Assembly: GCF_016801865.2 (NCBI RefSeq)
Contig: NC_068938.1
Location: 90,916,221-90,980,220 of the forward strand
Length of the DNA: 64,000 bases
Reading direction: 5' to 3'
DNA from: Culex pipiens pallens
Lineage: Eukaryota; Arthropoda; Insecta; Diptera; Culicidae
Shown piece after piece: positions 45,161 through 56,099 of this stretch. The stretch's first letter is position 1. Each line of letters begins with the position of its first letter. Under the pieces are notes generated by a model. That model saw only the letters and a program-made list of their open reading frames with translations, had not been told where the DNA came from and did not search any database. A program made the position numbers and the translations under genes.

Positions 45161-47323
45161 TTCCATATACCCCCTTTTTAAATGTCCTGTTTAATTTTAT
45201 ACCTACAGAATCTGCTTTTATTAATAAGAGGGCTTATAATTGAGTCATTTTACTATGAAATTCCGTTTAGAATGATTAAATATGTGCATTCCATCCATTC
45301 ATTTGAGCAATTATTTAAAAAAGTTGGGAAAATTAAAAATTTCCAGCGTTTATACATTTTACAACTTCTGCTCACAGATATGTTCAGAATAGGAACTTTG
45401 GTGAGGGAATATGTTTTTTGTGTGGTTCAAATAGTTGGAAAAAATGGAAAATTATCAGAACCATCCAAAGTTCAACTTGAAAAAATTACTGCTTGGTAAA
45501 CAAGTGCTAAGAATCGGTCTAATGGATGGATGATCAAAGAAGCGATTTTGTACCAATGCAAGTCTCCATACAAATTTGACAGCTTAAAAATTCTCTACAT
45601 TTTCGCAAATTGAATCGCAAAAATGTATGCAGAAGAACATCGTTTCAGTATTTTTCTGCCATGTGGAGCGGGTCTCGGGCATCAAATTTTCCCTGGTTTT
45701 GAAGCAGTCATAAAATCTATTTTTTCAAATATTTCTAGATTAAATTTTCAAAACAACCTATCCCTCATGGGTTTCCTATGCAGATAGGGCCTTTTGAAAA
45801 TTTAATCGAGATTTGATGTGTTTTCAAGCTTCAAATCATAGAATTAGCTCAATAATAATAATTGGTGACAATCTACACTTCAATCTAAACAAGGACGACA
45901 GTTTTTGCAATTCGCAATTTTCAGTGTAAGAACGGGCATTGACCGATCTTATGCACCAAGTTCCCGACGAACACGCACTGCCCTTACACCTACATCTTAC
46001 CCTTGCTCTGAGTCAGTACGAGCAACACGCTAGAACACGCTTTGAGTGTTCGTGCCAGGCATTCGCACCTGTTCCGGTTACGCATTTGAACTCGTTCCGG
46101 AGGTGGTACATTGCGTAGGGTTTGCGCCTAACTATTTATAGTGTGCCTATCAACATTTATTTAAGCAAAAAGTGTATTATTTTTAGTTTGAATTCAAAAA
46201 CTAATTGTTATTTTACTGTGTATTGTTTTCTCCTGAAATCTTTCCTAGTGTTGGATCGTATTTATCTGTTGGAATTTCTTCTGTCGCGGTGTGTTGTTAT
46301 AATTTTTTGGTCCTAAGCATTTTATAAGAAATTACAAAAAGTACAATAGTAATATTTGTGTTAATTCTTTGATCATTCCATAAATTGTGTAAGGGCTCGA
46401 ACCTCACTTGCTTAAGAAAAAGGTGAAGATTCAAAACAATGGGCAGTGAAGGATATATACTATGTAAAGAATCAATAGTAAAAGAAAGATAGTGATTTAT
46501 GTAGTAGATGTAGAAATAAATAATAGTTAATAAATAGAGGTTAGCTTAGATTGTATTAAGGACAACTTATACGGCAGATGAAATTATTCAAATAGATATA
46601 TAAAGAAAAGGCAAATGATAAACAGAATTGACATTGCTACCAAATTAAGGGAAAAATTACAGTTTGTTACAGCAGCATTAGTTAGTCAAATATAGTGGAA
46701 AGCGTTGAGAGTTGAGAGAATCAAGAGTTAATAAAATCAAAACCAAATTGTGGATAGTAAACAGAGGAATCAGTGAATACGTTTGAATCAGTTGAGCAAA
46801 ATAAAAACAGAAGATAGATGGTAGATAAAAATGGAAAGAATAGAAACCCCTTTCTGTGATGTTTCAGGTACATCCACAGCAGTTGACTCAACATACTGCG
46901 AATCAAAACAATACCGTCTAAAATCACAAATTACTTCCCTTTCCCACATTGATTTTCGATTTTAAATTAGATCATAGAAAAATTGTTTTGTTCTAAATTT
47001 CTACCTTCGGTATCATAAAAATACAATAAAAAAATGCATAAACTTTAGATTTAGAACGTAAGCTTGCATTTACCAAACCCATCACTGGACTTCTAATACT
47101 TCTCGCTGAACTAAACTGACATGAACTATGTTATTCAATGCTATTTCGGATTATGACTACTGTCATCAGGGGTGACATAGGGGGTGAGATTGGGTCATAC
47201 AAATTTCAGCATTTTTATATGACACATTCAGTCTATAACCTGTGCCAATTACCGATGGAAGAATGTTCTGAACAAAAGTTTCACTGAGCATCAATTGAAA
47301 GATAAATTTAAAGCTGCATTTTC
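45161..47323. other. AT-rich non-coding stretch
   Basis: No supported gene. At 45750-45815 there is a short dispersed repeat (ATGGGTTTCCTATGCAGATAGG, CCTTTTGAAAATTTAATC) that recurs at 51790-51845 and 51950-51985. Confidence 0.5.
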
Positions 47324-47829
47324 CTAATATTTACAATTTACAAACAAATCTACGGGCAAGGTCAACGAACCCGTTACGTGCAACCTGTCGGGGAAGCACC
47401 GACGATGCGCCGTAAACGGTTCGTAACAACCGAAAAGGATTCTCCGAAATATACCAGATATTAGAGCTTCTCTCTGTTTTGTTCCAACTTCGTCCATCCA
47501 TCGGGCGGCCCGAACCGTACATGAATGATTGTGTGTTTTGCCTCTCTTCGTGTCTGGTCGGAACCAACTGTGTATGGCTGGTGGCCATGTCGCCGCCGTG
47601 GAGGAGGAAGGAAGATAAGGGGTAGCGGCAAAAGCACACACCAACACAAATGTTGTGCTGAAGGCAGTTCGAAAGTAGGTCAAAGCGAAAAGTTTGTGGT
47701 CGATGATGATGGGCGGGTGACGACGAGGAGTTCGGACGGAATCGACCAGGACCCACGGGGTACTTTGTTTACATGTTTGACCACTGCCTGGGGAATCTGT
47801 ATGAACCCGGATATGTCTGCCGGACTTAC

Positions 47830-48340
47830 CTCGTTGATGCTCTACCGGATTATTGCGATGCAGTTGCCCTTTTTTACTCTTGGTTTGCCTTGAACGGCCT
47901 CCACACGAAACTGGATCTATAAATAACCCGGGTCAGACCCACGTCACAAGAACCGCGGAAGCGAGCTAATCAGATCCAAAATTGGAATCCACTTTACTTG
48001 AATTCTCCCGAAAACAAAATAAAACCCAGCGCAAAGCTAAACCAAATCACTGCAACACTTCAAGCGAATGAATTGAAAAACTGCACCGTAATGTTCAGAC
48101 GCAAATGAGTCTTCCTTCGGATTAGAGAACCGGAGTTGGAACCGAGCGCGCACAAACAAAATCTGAGCAAAAAGCCTCCACCAACAACGACTGCTGCAAC
48201 GAGACTGTCGTCTGCAAGAAGGAAAATGCGCAGCGACGGACCGAAAAGAAACACGCACGCAAAGCGAAACGTCAAAAACGGCTGACAGCTGGGGGTTGTG
48301 CGCAGTGGCATCTGGTGGATTTTTTCTGAACTGATGCAGC
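47830..48340 (-). other. Possible minus-strand first exon and promoter
   Basis: A strong minus-strand donor GAG|GTAAGT (intron from 47829) follows GC-balanced, non-repeat sequence. An arthropod-type initiator TCAGTT lies on the minus strand near 48336. The interval 47.34-48.45 kb has the composition of a promoter/5' UTR. It could be a distal first exon of a minus-strand gene such as CPT1, but nothing in the window proves the link. ORFs in the interval are Arg/Pro/Ser-rich and unconvincing. Confidence 0.3.
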
Positions 48341-48456
48341 GAGGGGTTTGTTGGAGATAAGCTTCCGGTTTCTGATTGTGATGTCGCGTTGCTTGGTGCG
48401 TGCAACATTGGTTTGTGTGTTGCAGTGACACCCAGTACCGACATTGTAGCAGAATA

Positions 48457-48854
48457 GGGTACTAAAGCCCTATGTCAATTTTTATGTACGACGGTAAAAA
48501 ACACGATTAAAAACCATTCCTGATCACTTTTTTTCATTTTAATGCAATTTTTTTTTTGACAAGACAACATTTTTTCGATGGATCAACTATGGTCCCCTTG
48601 GAACGAGCTGTCAAGTAGGAGCTTTTCTGTCAAGAAGGACCGCAATTTTGAAAAATTAACCTCGCGGTCCTTCTTGACAGAAAAGCTCCTACTTGACAGC
48701 TCGTTCCAAGGGGACCATAGTTGATCCATCGAAAAAATGTTGTCTTGCCAAAAAAAAATAATTTTGCGTTAAAATGAAAAAAAGTGATCAGAAATGGTTT
48801 TTAATCGTGTTTTTTACCGTTGTACATAAAAATTGACATAGAGCTTTAGTACCC
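48457..48854. mobile_element. 398-bp hairpin element
   Basis: Near-perfect inverted arms of about 190 bp: GGGTACTAAAG...TTGTC...GATGGATCAACTATGGTCCC...CTTGACAGAAAAGCTCC. A 120-bp right-half copy is at 50027-50146. The termini carry no obvious target duplication. Confidence 0.8.
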
Positions 48855-49164
48855 AATTCTAGCAGAGTTCTAACAGAGCTAGTTATTCTTATAGCATTCT
48901 AGCAGAAATGATCCACCGTTCTAGCAGGATGCTGACAGAACCAGCTCAGCTAGAATATTTCGTGACTGGATAGTAATGCAAACAAAAAATATTACTGACT
49001 TGACTTTTGAATTAAAAAGTTACTAAAATTTGCTAGAGGGAAAGTTTTTTTCTTGTTTTAAAAATGAAAACTTTTACTGCTAAAGTTTTTGAAAATCTCC
49101 TTATTAACTGATTTAAAAGTCTTAACTCAAATACGACTGTATAATTTCTTTCATTTTGTTGTTC

Positions 49165-49405
49165 TCCAACAGCAGCAGCGGAACGCCTTCGAAGGAGGGT
49201 GGTGCGGGCACAGAGTAACCAAGAGTGCCCAGTCCGAAGAAATGTCATTGAATTTTTTGGCTCCATAAGATTTGCTGGTAGCAGGCGTGCGATGTACCTG
49301 CGATGTACCACCAAGTTGAACCAAAAATTAAGAAGCAGTGCGAACTCAGTCTTACTCTGTGGTGCGGGTGCGGGACGAAGTCGAGGACTCGCTGCAAGTA
49401 AATAA
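49165..49405 (+). pseudogene. BAP170-like fragment with MITE insertion
   Basis: AACAGCAGCAGCGGAACGCC, TTCGAAGGAGGGTGGTGCGGG and (after an insert) TGCGGGACGAAGTCG match the minus strand of 63835-63890 almost base for base. The insert (about 49209-49362) has ends CACAGAGTAA and TTACTCTGTG and an 8-bp repeat GGTGCGGG on both sides, a hAT-type MITE. Too short to name from this copy alone. Confidence 0.55.
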
Positions 49406-49594
49406 ATAAAAAAAATTAAAATATCAAAATACGATTATTCCCCTGCAAAATTCTGCTGTATGGCCCCGATGTTATTTACAACGGTATTGTACGATCAGTT
49501 CCTTACTGGACTCGGTCCAGCTGCAGCTTTATTGGCAAATAAACGGATCGAGCACGTGGTCTCATGATGGCCGCATCGGCTGTCAATTTCAAGG

Positions 49595-49672
49595 GCCGGT
49601 CCCGGTGGTATAGTGGTAAGCGTGGTTACCTCTCAGCCCAGTTGGCCTGGGTTCGATCACAGTCGTTCTGCT
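49595..49672 (+). repeat. tRNA-like SINE head
   Basis: GGTGGTATAGTGGTAAGCG (A box) and TGGGTTCGATCAC (B box), spaced as in a tRNA, but with no proper anticodon arm and a mutated T arm. Likely a SINE promoter region; limits and target duplication not determined. Confidence 0.55.
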
Positions 49673-50160
49673 GCAAAGGGCAAATCACTTCTGATATTGC
49701 TGTAATATGAAGCCAATATATTGGAGTCCACACGGTTTGTAACGTATAAACTGCGTGAATATTATGATTTTTGGGTGGATATGACGTCATATGCAACAAA
49801 TATGGGGTCTATATTGTAAATGCAGTATGCAGCCAATGGACATATTATATTAAGCGCTTGTGCAATATACTCGAAGTGATCAAATCCCTATACACTGAAA
49901 CCCCGATGGTTTGACACCAACTGTTGACAAGATTTTTACATAGGGGTCCTACACCTGGAGTGAGCTAACGACCCAACCTCTATACGACCGCAAAGCATTG
50001 ATTAAAAAAAAATAAAAAGAATTTCTTCGCGACCCTTCTTAACAGAAAAGGTCCTACTTGACAAAGTTGTTCCATCGAAAAAATGTTGTCTTGTCAGTTT
50101 ATTTTTTGCATTAAAATAAATAAAAAAGTGATCAGAAATGGTTTCGTAGTAATCGCAAGG

Positions 50161-50725
50161 TATTGCGCGTATTGAGAAAATATCAGTTTTGGTGTAGGGG
50201 TCTCAAAGATACGAGCGCAATCTTGAGCGCAATAGTTTTTTGAATTCATCGTAGCAATCTTGTTGATTTTCGCGTTCTATGGCTGTCAGCTCACCTCAAA
50301 ATTTTCAGCCAAATGTATCATTTTGCGTTTTGAGTGGGTTTATTGGACGCAGCAAGTGATTTTTACGGAAAATATAATTATTATTTTAAATTGTACTACT
50401 TGCTCTTATTAATATTCTATTAATTCGAATTTGTGTGGTTTGACATGGTGCCTCTTCCCAGAATTAAGACAGATATTGTCCGTTTCTCTCGAAGATACAC
50501 GCCGCGCGGCATTTCAGAAAGTGCCGCAGACAATGTTGCCAGCGATTTTCTGCACTTTTGATGCAATAAAAAACATACCCAGCTACAATGCCATGCAATT
50601 CGAAGAAAAAGATCAACAAAAACAAAACGCGCTGTATGGAATTTGACAGCGCGCATTTGCCCAAAGTGCGGCGCGTCGTTTCGAGGCTTGTATGCCGCGT
50701 GTTTTTTTGGGGAATACGCGCAATA
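50161..50725. mobile_element. MITE sharing a terminus with the 52.2-kb transposon
   Basis: 565 bp with termini TATTGCGCGTATT and AATACGCGCAATA. The direct repeat ATCGCAAGG lies at 50152-50160 and 50726-50734 (extendable to TAATCGCAAGGTA). The right 90 bp, reverse-complemented, match 52196-52290 nearly throughout (ACACGCGGCATAC, AGCCTCGAAACGACGCGCCG, CACTTTG). It truncates a copy of the 48.46-kb hairpin. Confidence 0.8.
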
Positions 50726-50873
50726 ATCGCAAGGTAATCAAAATATTCTGGCCGGTACTGTTGCGACGCAACATTTAGCTGCAACATCACGCGCCTGCCG
50801 GCAGTTTCCCACAGATGGCGGCGGTGTTACCTCATCTGTCAGCCTGGCGGAAGTTGACGAGCTGCCATGTTCG

Positions 50874-50975
50874 CGGCCTTCTCTCTCTTTTTTGGGCTGT
50901 GCTAAACGTCAACAGCACACACGTTCCGTTTGCGGAGGAATATTTTCCCGATTTTAGCCAGTAAAATCGTCCCAA
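50874..50975 (+). promoter_or_regulatory. RpL38: RpL38 TOP/TCT start and 5' UTR exon
   Basis: A pyrimidine tract CCTTCTCTCTCTTTTTT (50877-50893) is the TCT/5'-TOP type start used by animal ribosomal protein genes. The non-coding exon ends CGTCCCAA with donor GTGAGT; the intron 50976-51061 (86 nt) ends CGTTTCTCGCAG one base before the ATG. Confidence 0.75.
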
Positions 50976-51062
50976 GTGAGTGTTTTCCCGGTGGAAATTG
51001 TGCCTCGGAAGACGCGCGACTAATTTGTGGTGTTTGTTTCGATCCGTTCCGTTTCTCGCAGG

Positions 51063-51275
51063 ATGCCGCAGGAGATCAAAGAAGTGAAGGACTTCCTCAT
51101 CAAGGCCCGCCGGAAGGATGCCCGTGCCGTCAAGATAAAGAAGAACGAAAACAACACCAAGTTCAAGATCCGCTGCTCCCGGTACCTGTACACGCTGGTG
51201 GTCCAGGACAAGGAGAAGGCCGACAAGCTGAAGCAGTCGCTGCCACCGGGTCTGCAGGTCAAGGAAGTCAAGTAG
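51063..51275 (+). CDS. RpL38: 60S ribosomal protein L38 (eL38)
   Basis: 70 aa, the normal family length: MPQEIKEVKDFLIKARRKDA...FKIRCSRYLYTLVV...LPPGLQVKEVK. It is a component of the large cytosolic ribosomal subunit. The whole coding region is one exon, with the start directly after the acceptor of a short 5' UTR intron, an arrangement familiar for RpL38. Codon use is strongly GC-ending, unlike the surrounding AT-rich repeats. Poly(A) signal AATAAA at 51385-51390. Expression is expected to be constitutive and TOP-regulated. No mutation is seen. Confidence 0.97.
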   Translation: MPQEIKEVKDFLIKARRKDARAVKIKKNENNTKFKIRCSRYLYTLVVQDKEKADKLKQSLPPGLQVKEVK

Positions 51276-51570
51276 GGTGGATTTCTTCTGTTGGCGGTTG
51301 AATGCGATTTTTTTTTTGCTTTCTGTTTAACGGAAGTGAGGAATTACCGTAAGAAGCGTTCTGTGAACAACCTGAAGCGATTCCAATAAAGATGTGTTGA
51401 AAGCAACGACGGAGTGTGGAAACTATTTTATTAGTTGGAACAGACGATCAACTGCTGGCCAGCTGAAATGAACTGAAAGAAGATCCGGAGGAAACGTTGG
51501 TGGTTTGTGATTTGATGTTGAGCTTTATTCCGGGAATCGTACGTGTAACGTGAGTTATGTTAGTATTACT

Positions 51571-51710
51571 TCTGGAGCAACATTTGAAAGGGGCGGTACA
51601 ACATTGCTCTTACGGTCTTTCGTACCACGGCCTTTCATTACACTCGTTTAAATGGGACGAAAGGCCGTAAGAGCAATGTTGTACCGCCCCTTTCAAATGT
51701 TGCTCTAGAC
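51571..51710. repeat. 140-bp hairpin downstream of RpL38
   Basis: Arms TCTGGAGCAACATTTGAAAG, GGGCGGTACAACATTGCTC and complement (one mismatch at the ends), with a loop near 51625-51655. About 180 bp past the RpL38 poly(A) signal. Confidence 0.8.
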
Positions 51711-52013
51711 TTGTGTACGGTTTTGTCTCATCGTAACTTTAATCACTATTTGATAATTGAAATTCTAGAATAAATTTCCAAAACAAACTATTATGTAGTC
51801 ATGGGTTTCTTATGCAGATAGAACCTTTTGAATATTTAATCTATAGTTGATAGTTGAAATTAAATTCCCATTCGATTGATTAACGTGAAAGGATCCGTAC
51901 GTTTTGAAACCAGAATCGTTAAATCTAGATTACTTTTTCAAAAGAACCAATGCGCCATGGGTTTTCTATGTACATAGGACCTTTTGAAAAAAGTAAGCGA
52001 GAAATAGTGTACA

Positions 52014-52195
52014 CTGGAACCCCGATGGGTTGACACCAACTGTTGTCAAACGAACGGGGTCACTTTTTAGTTTGACACCCTTTTTACACGGAGTTCACAC
52101 ACACTACCAAACGATTGTTTTGATAGTATACGTGAGCGCCGTGTAAAAAGTGACAGTTCGTCACTTTTTAGTTTGACTTTGACCAACCAACGGGG
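52014..52195. repeat. Repeat with nested hairpin
   Basis: Starts ACACTGGAACCCCGATGGGTTG, a sequence also at 49893-49930. The direct repeat CACTTTTTAGTTTGAC at about 52058 and 52160 brackets a hairpin with arms CTTTTTACACGG and CCGTGTAAAAAG. It abuts the left end of the DDE transposon. Confidence 0.6.
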
Positions 52196-53590
52196 TATTG
52201 CGCGTATTCCCGGAAAAGACACGCGGCATACCAGCCTCGAAACGACGCGCCGCACTTTGACCAAATGCGTGGCTGCGTTTGACAGTTCTAGTTTTAGTCA
52301 AATTAAATGTCGCGCAGAGCAAAGTAGTAGAGGTATTTTTTCCGCGGTTTGTTTTCTCGATCAAAATTTACAATTTTTGTTGAATAAATTAGATAAATTG
52401 TTGAAAATGGACCACTCTGAAGTGTTTAATAATGTGCGGCACCGGCAAGCCAGTGTAAATACAATCTTTCACTGCCTGTACGCCTTTTTTTTCTCTTGGA
52501 TTTGATCGTTCCACTCTGGCCAAGATTTTTGGAAAGTCCAAATCGGTTGTATGCAAATGGATCCGGAAGTACAACAGTGAGGGAACTTTCACGAGGAAGC
52601 AGAGGAAGCAAGTTTATCGACGGTTTGGTGCACGCCAGCGGCAGTGGTTGCTGGATTTGTACTACAAGGAACCGGTTTTGTACTTAGACGAGGCTTGCCG
52701 TCGATTCCAGAGACACTTCAATTATTCAATTAGCCGGGCGTCGGTAGTTAAAATTTTACACGCATCTGGATTGACCTGGAAAACAATCGAACGCAGAGCA
52801 ATACAAATTCGAAAATCTAACATACAAAAGTATGCGGACGAGATGGACTCTTTCCAATGGCACTTCCATCAGCTCGTTTTCCTCGATGAAGTGTCCTACG
52901 ATTCTCGAGACATGCTGCGCAATAAGGGTTATGGTGTTAAAGGGAAAAAGGTACGACTTATCATCTTTTATCTATCTATTTTTATATTTATTTTAAAAAA
53001 ATGTTTCTTTCTAGGTTATTGTTAAAGGAGAATTTAAGAGACGTCCAAGAGAATCCTACTTATGTTTTCTTGGGCAAACTGGAATGCTGGAGTCGTATCG
53101 AACAGAGGGAACATTCACACGTCAAAAATTTTTCGATTGTATTCAAAAGTTTGCGCACAGTGGTAAAGTTTCGCAATATCCTGGCCGCCATTCCATTTGG
53201 ATAATGGATGGCGCCAGGATTCATTGTGACAAACATATTATCATGTATTTGAGGTCGTTGGGAATTTTACCAGTTTTTCTTCCCGCTTATTGTCCCATGT
53301 TTAATCCGATAGAAGTGGTTTTCGGCCTGGCAAAACGAGACCTTCAAAGGCACTACATCGAGAACTCAAAAAAACCACTATCTATTACCGTCACCGAAAG
53401 CTTGACCAGATTTGCTCGCTTTGATTGCACTAATTTGTTCAAAAAATGCGGTTATTTGTATGAAGGAACATTTGACCCGACTGTCGCATTGAAACAGCCA
53501 TTGAGTGAATATGGATTTGATACTATTGACAAATAAGATTAAGATTATTTTCTGATAAGCAATGTTGGATTTGATATCATCAATAAACAG
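52196..53590 (+). mobile_element. DDE transposon (right terminus not found)
   Basis: Left terminus TATTGCGCGTATTCCC is identical in type to the MITE at 50161-50725. It contains a transposase gene with one intron and a poly(A) signal AATAAA at 53582-53587. No complementary right terminus is seen before the convergent minus-strand gene, so the 3' end is probably deleted or diverged. Confidence 0.7.
52407..53536 (+). pseudogene. IS630/Tc1-mariner-type (DDE_3-like) transposase, one frameshift
   Basis: Two exons joined by a 64-nt intron (52951-53014, GTACGA...TTTCTAG) with perfect frame continuity (...GVKGKK / VIVKGEFKRRPRES...). An N-terminal helix-turn-helix (STLAKIFGKSKSVVCKWIRK) is followed by the catalytic core: FLDEVSYD (first Asp), IWIMDGARIH (second Asp), FLPAYCPMFNPIE (third acidic residue, Glu). 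The ATG at 52407 is in another frame from the core; an 8-T run at 52485-52492 is the likely site of the shift. From family knowledge it would cut and rejoin element ends in the nucleus. The exact clade is not certain. Confidence 0.8.
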
Positions 53591-53702
53591 ATTAAAGCAC
53601 TTTTGTGTAGTTATTTATTCAGTAATATCGAATAACAATGGATAATAAAAATGAGAAAAACGAAAAATAGCAAGATTCCGAGTTGAGCCAGTTGAGTTAC
53701 TT

Positions 53703-54532
53703 CTATCGACCGTGCTCGAAATCCAGCATATCTCCAACTGCAACACGGTGAGACTGGCTCAGTGTCGTCTCCTCCGGGGCCGTGGTCATTTTCATACCCT
53801 GCAGCATAGCACGACACAAACTGAACTTTTCAGCCAGAGCATGTGCTGAGTTCTTTATCTCGAACGCTACACTCATGAGATGGTTGCCGTGATCTTCGAG
53901 GATCTTGACAGTTGGCTCCAGGTTGTCAAGAATGTTCTCGGCCACGATCAATCCCTGACGCGTAATTTCAAGGCGACTGCCTTCGGAGGTTGGCAGTGAG
54001 AAGAACATTCCCCGCATCGAGGCTGGCGGCAGCCGTTCCTTGAGTTCATGTTGCTCATCTGCTGGCGAACTCTGGATTGATGTAGCCCACTGGATCCAGG
54101 CTGAGTGATGTGCTTCAAGGTGTTGATTTTTTTCCATCAGTTCCTGCACAAGTTCGTTGAGCTCAACGTTTGACGGAGCGCCAGACCGATCGCAGTCCGA
54201 TGGCTGGAGGAGATGCTTATTCATTTTTTCCCAAATTGCCAGCGAACTGATCGACGTAGAGTACGCGAATGCAAAAACGAGCATCGTTTTGTCGCGCCAA
54301 TTTAGCAGCATGCGTCCCTCACCCAATGCATCGATCCTAATCACGCTCTTTCGCTTGATGTCCTTGAGCCACACAAACTTTTCTATGCCACGTAGGTCTG
54401 GTTCCAACTTGGCGGACCAGCTCACTTCGATTCCGTTGGCCTCAGCCACGTCAACCTCACGACGCAAATATGGTTTCACAACATCCCATATACATTGCAC
54501 GACCTCAGGAACCGAGTTTCCAGCAACGATCT
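53703..54532 (-). CDS. Unrecognised protein, last exon
   Basis: About 275 codons open on the minus strand, ending ...SHRVAVGDMLDFEHGR-stop; poly(A) signal AATAAA at 53619-53614. The likely acceptor is CATTCCAG at 54533, but a 9-A run just upstream makes it weak, and the upstream ATG is out of frame, so earlier exons must exist to the right. The protein begins EVVQCIWDVVKPYLRREVDV, has a hydrophobic strand-rich part (MLLNWRDKTMLVFAFAYSTS) and then a long helical C-terminal half (NELVQELMEKNQHLEAHHSAW and LIVAENILDNLEPTVKILED). Balanced codon use and the absence of repeat character support a real host gene. I do not recognise the family. Confidence 0.65.
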
Positions 54533-54539
54533 CTGGAAT

Positions 54540-54910
54540 GTTTTTTTTTGCATTAAGGGAGGAGGAGAGTTTTCCCTTCTGTAAGGAAGGGAAAAATTTA
54601 TAGCCTTGTTATTATAACTGCGACACGGGTTTAATTTTCCCTTTTTTAAGTAAGGGAAAAAATACTTGACCACTTACACAACTTTTTAAATTTGTTATCA
54701 CTAGTCAAGAGAGTTTTTCCTTATGGAAACAAGAAAGAATACAAGAAAAAAAAACTTTAAAGCGAAAATTCAACTTCTGTTAGCAGATATCACAAGTCAA
54801 GACAGTTTTCCCTTCTTTAAAGAAGGTGAAATTCAACTTGTGTCAGGAGACCTTAAAAGAAGGAAAAATTAATCAGTTATTGTAAGTCAAGAGAGTTTTC
54901 TTCTTCCAAA
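54540..54910. repeat. Cluster of imperfect palindromes TTTTCCCTT/AAGGGAAAA
   Basis: Related hairpin-like units at about 54567-54597 (TTTTCCCTTCTGTAAGGAAGG then GAAAAA), 54633-54663, 54708-54725, 54795-54830 and 54886-54905, several preceded by GTCAAGAGAG or GTCAAGACAG. Spacing is 65-105 bp, like a decayed tandem array. Confidence 0.6.
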
Positions 54911-55354
54911 AATGATAAATTAAATTTTGTCACCTTAAATCAAATTTAGAAAATTTAAATAATCATGCAAAATGAGCAATATGCCAAAGGTCCAATATGT
55001 CAAATGGAATTATACCAATGACACCCATAATCATATTTTAATTTTAACAAACATTTTTCTTCTTTGCAAAATAAAAATAGCATTCACGGAAAACAAGAAA
55101 TAAAAAGAAACTGCAATTTATTCGGCATTTGTATAACAAATTTAACATGACTGAAAAAGAAGGGAAAATTTCTTAGAATAATAGAACGAGTCATAAGCCG
55201 AATTAACATTTTCTGTTATTTTCTCAAGAATTGTTGTCAAAAAAAAAGAAAAATTTCTTGGCATGGATAAAATAACCTTGTCCAATTTTTATATTTTCTA
55301 AGAAATTTCAAACAAACTAATATTTGAAACTACTTTGATTTTTCGAGAAAGAAA

Positions 55355-55492
55355 CTTTTCTGGGGAATGGTTTTCTGGGAAATGGTACATTCTGGGGAAT
55401 AGTTTTCTGGGAAATGGTACATTCTGGGGAATGGTTTTCTGGGGAACGGTTTTCTGGGGAATGGTTTTTGGGGGTTTTCTGGGGAACGTGAC
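55355..55492 (+). repeat. Minisatellite, TTTTCTGGGGAATGG units
   Basis: Repeats of TTTTCTGGGRAAYGG, some with GTACATTC spacers (units of about 15 and 23 bp), seven or more copies. Gly/Phe/Trp-rich reading frames through it are artefacts. Confidence 0.85.
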
Positions 55493-55841
55493 ACAATCGA
55501 AGTTTTCAGTAGATAAATAGTAGTTTTTGCAACAGATTGAAAAATTTAGAAGTTTATGCAACAAGTAATACAACTTTTTTTTTGCAATTCCTAAAAATAT
55601 CCTTTAAAGGATTTTTAAGTCTGAATTTCATGTAGGTATTTAATAATAAGTTTCTTGTGGGTGCTGGAAAGTTGAAATTTTCTGAACTTGTTTCGAAAAG
55701 TAATGCTTTTAATTTTTTTATTTTGATTTTTAAATATTGCTTTGTTTTTTTACGGTGAGTTTCTGCATCAAAAGCGATTTTATAGCCTTCATTTCTAGAG
55801 TTTTTTTTAAAGGACCTATAAACAATTGTCTTTCATATGTT

Positions 55842-56097
55842 TATACTGCCCCTCAAATCGAGTCCGTCCTATATGTAATTTCGTCAATTTTGAGTTAATG
55901 ATGCAGTTTGATTCAAAATCATGTGAACTATCAGAAAAACCTATAAAATTACGTAGTTTATCCAGACAACCGTAGGAAATTTCATTTTGTCGTGAAATCC
56001 TAACACGTAGCCTTATGGGCGGGACAAATTTGTCTTGCGATTTTCGGCTTGCTGTTTTTTTTAAATATGGGACAGACTAGATTAGAGCGGCAGTATA
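55842..56097. mobile_element. Family Q MITE, copy 2
   Basis: Ends TATACTGCCCCTCAAATCGA and GATTAGAGCGGCAGTATA; the interior matches copy 1 (CAGTTTGATTCAAAATCATGTG, GTAGCCTTATGGGCGGGACAAA). TA at both ends. Confidence 0.7.
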
Positions 56098-56099
56098 GG

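Noticed and set aside
55298..55573. Repetitive Pro/Lys or Gly/Trp protein
   Set aside because: Translation of a minisatellite on either strand; no start context or flanking gene structure.
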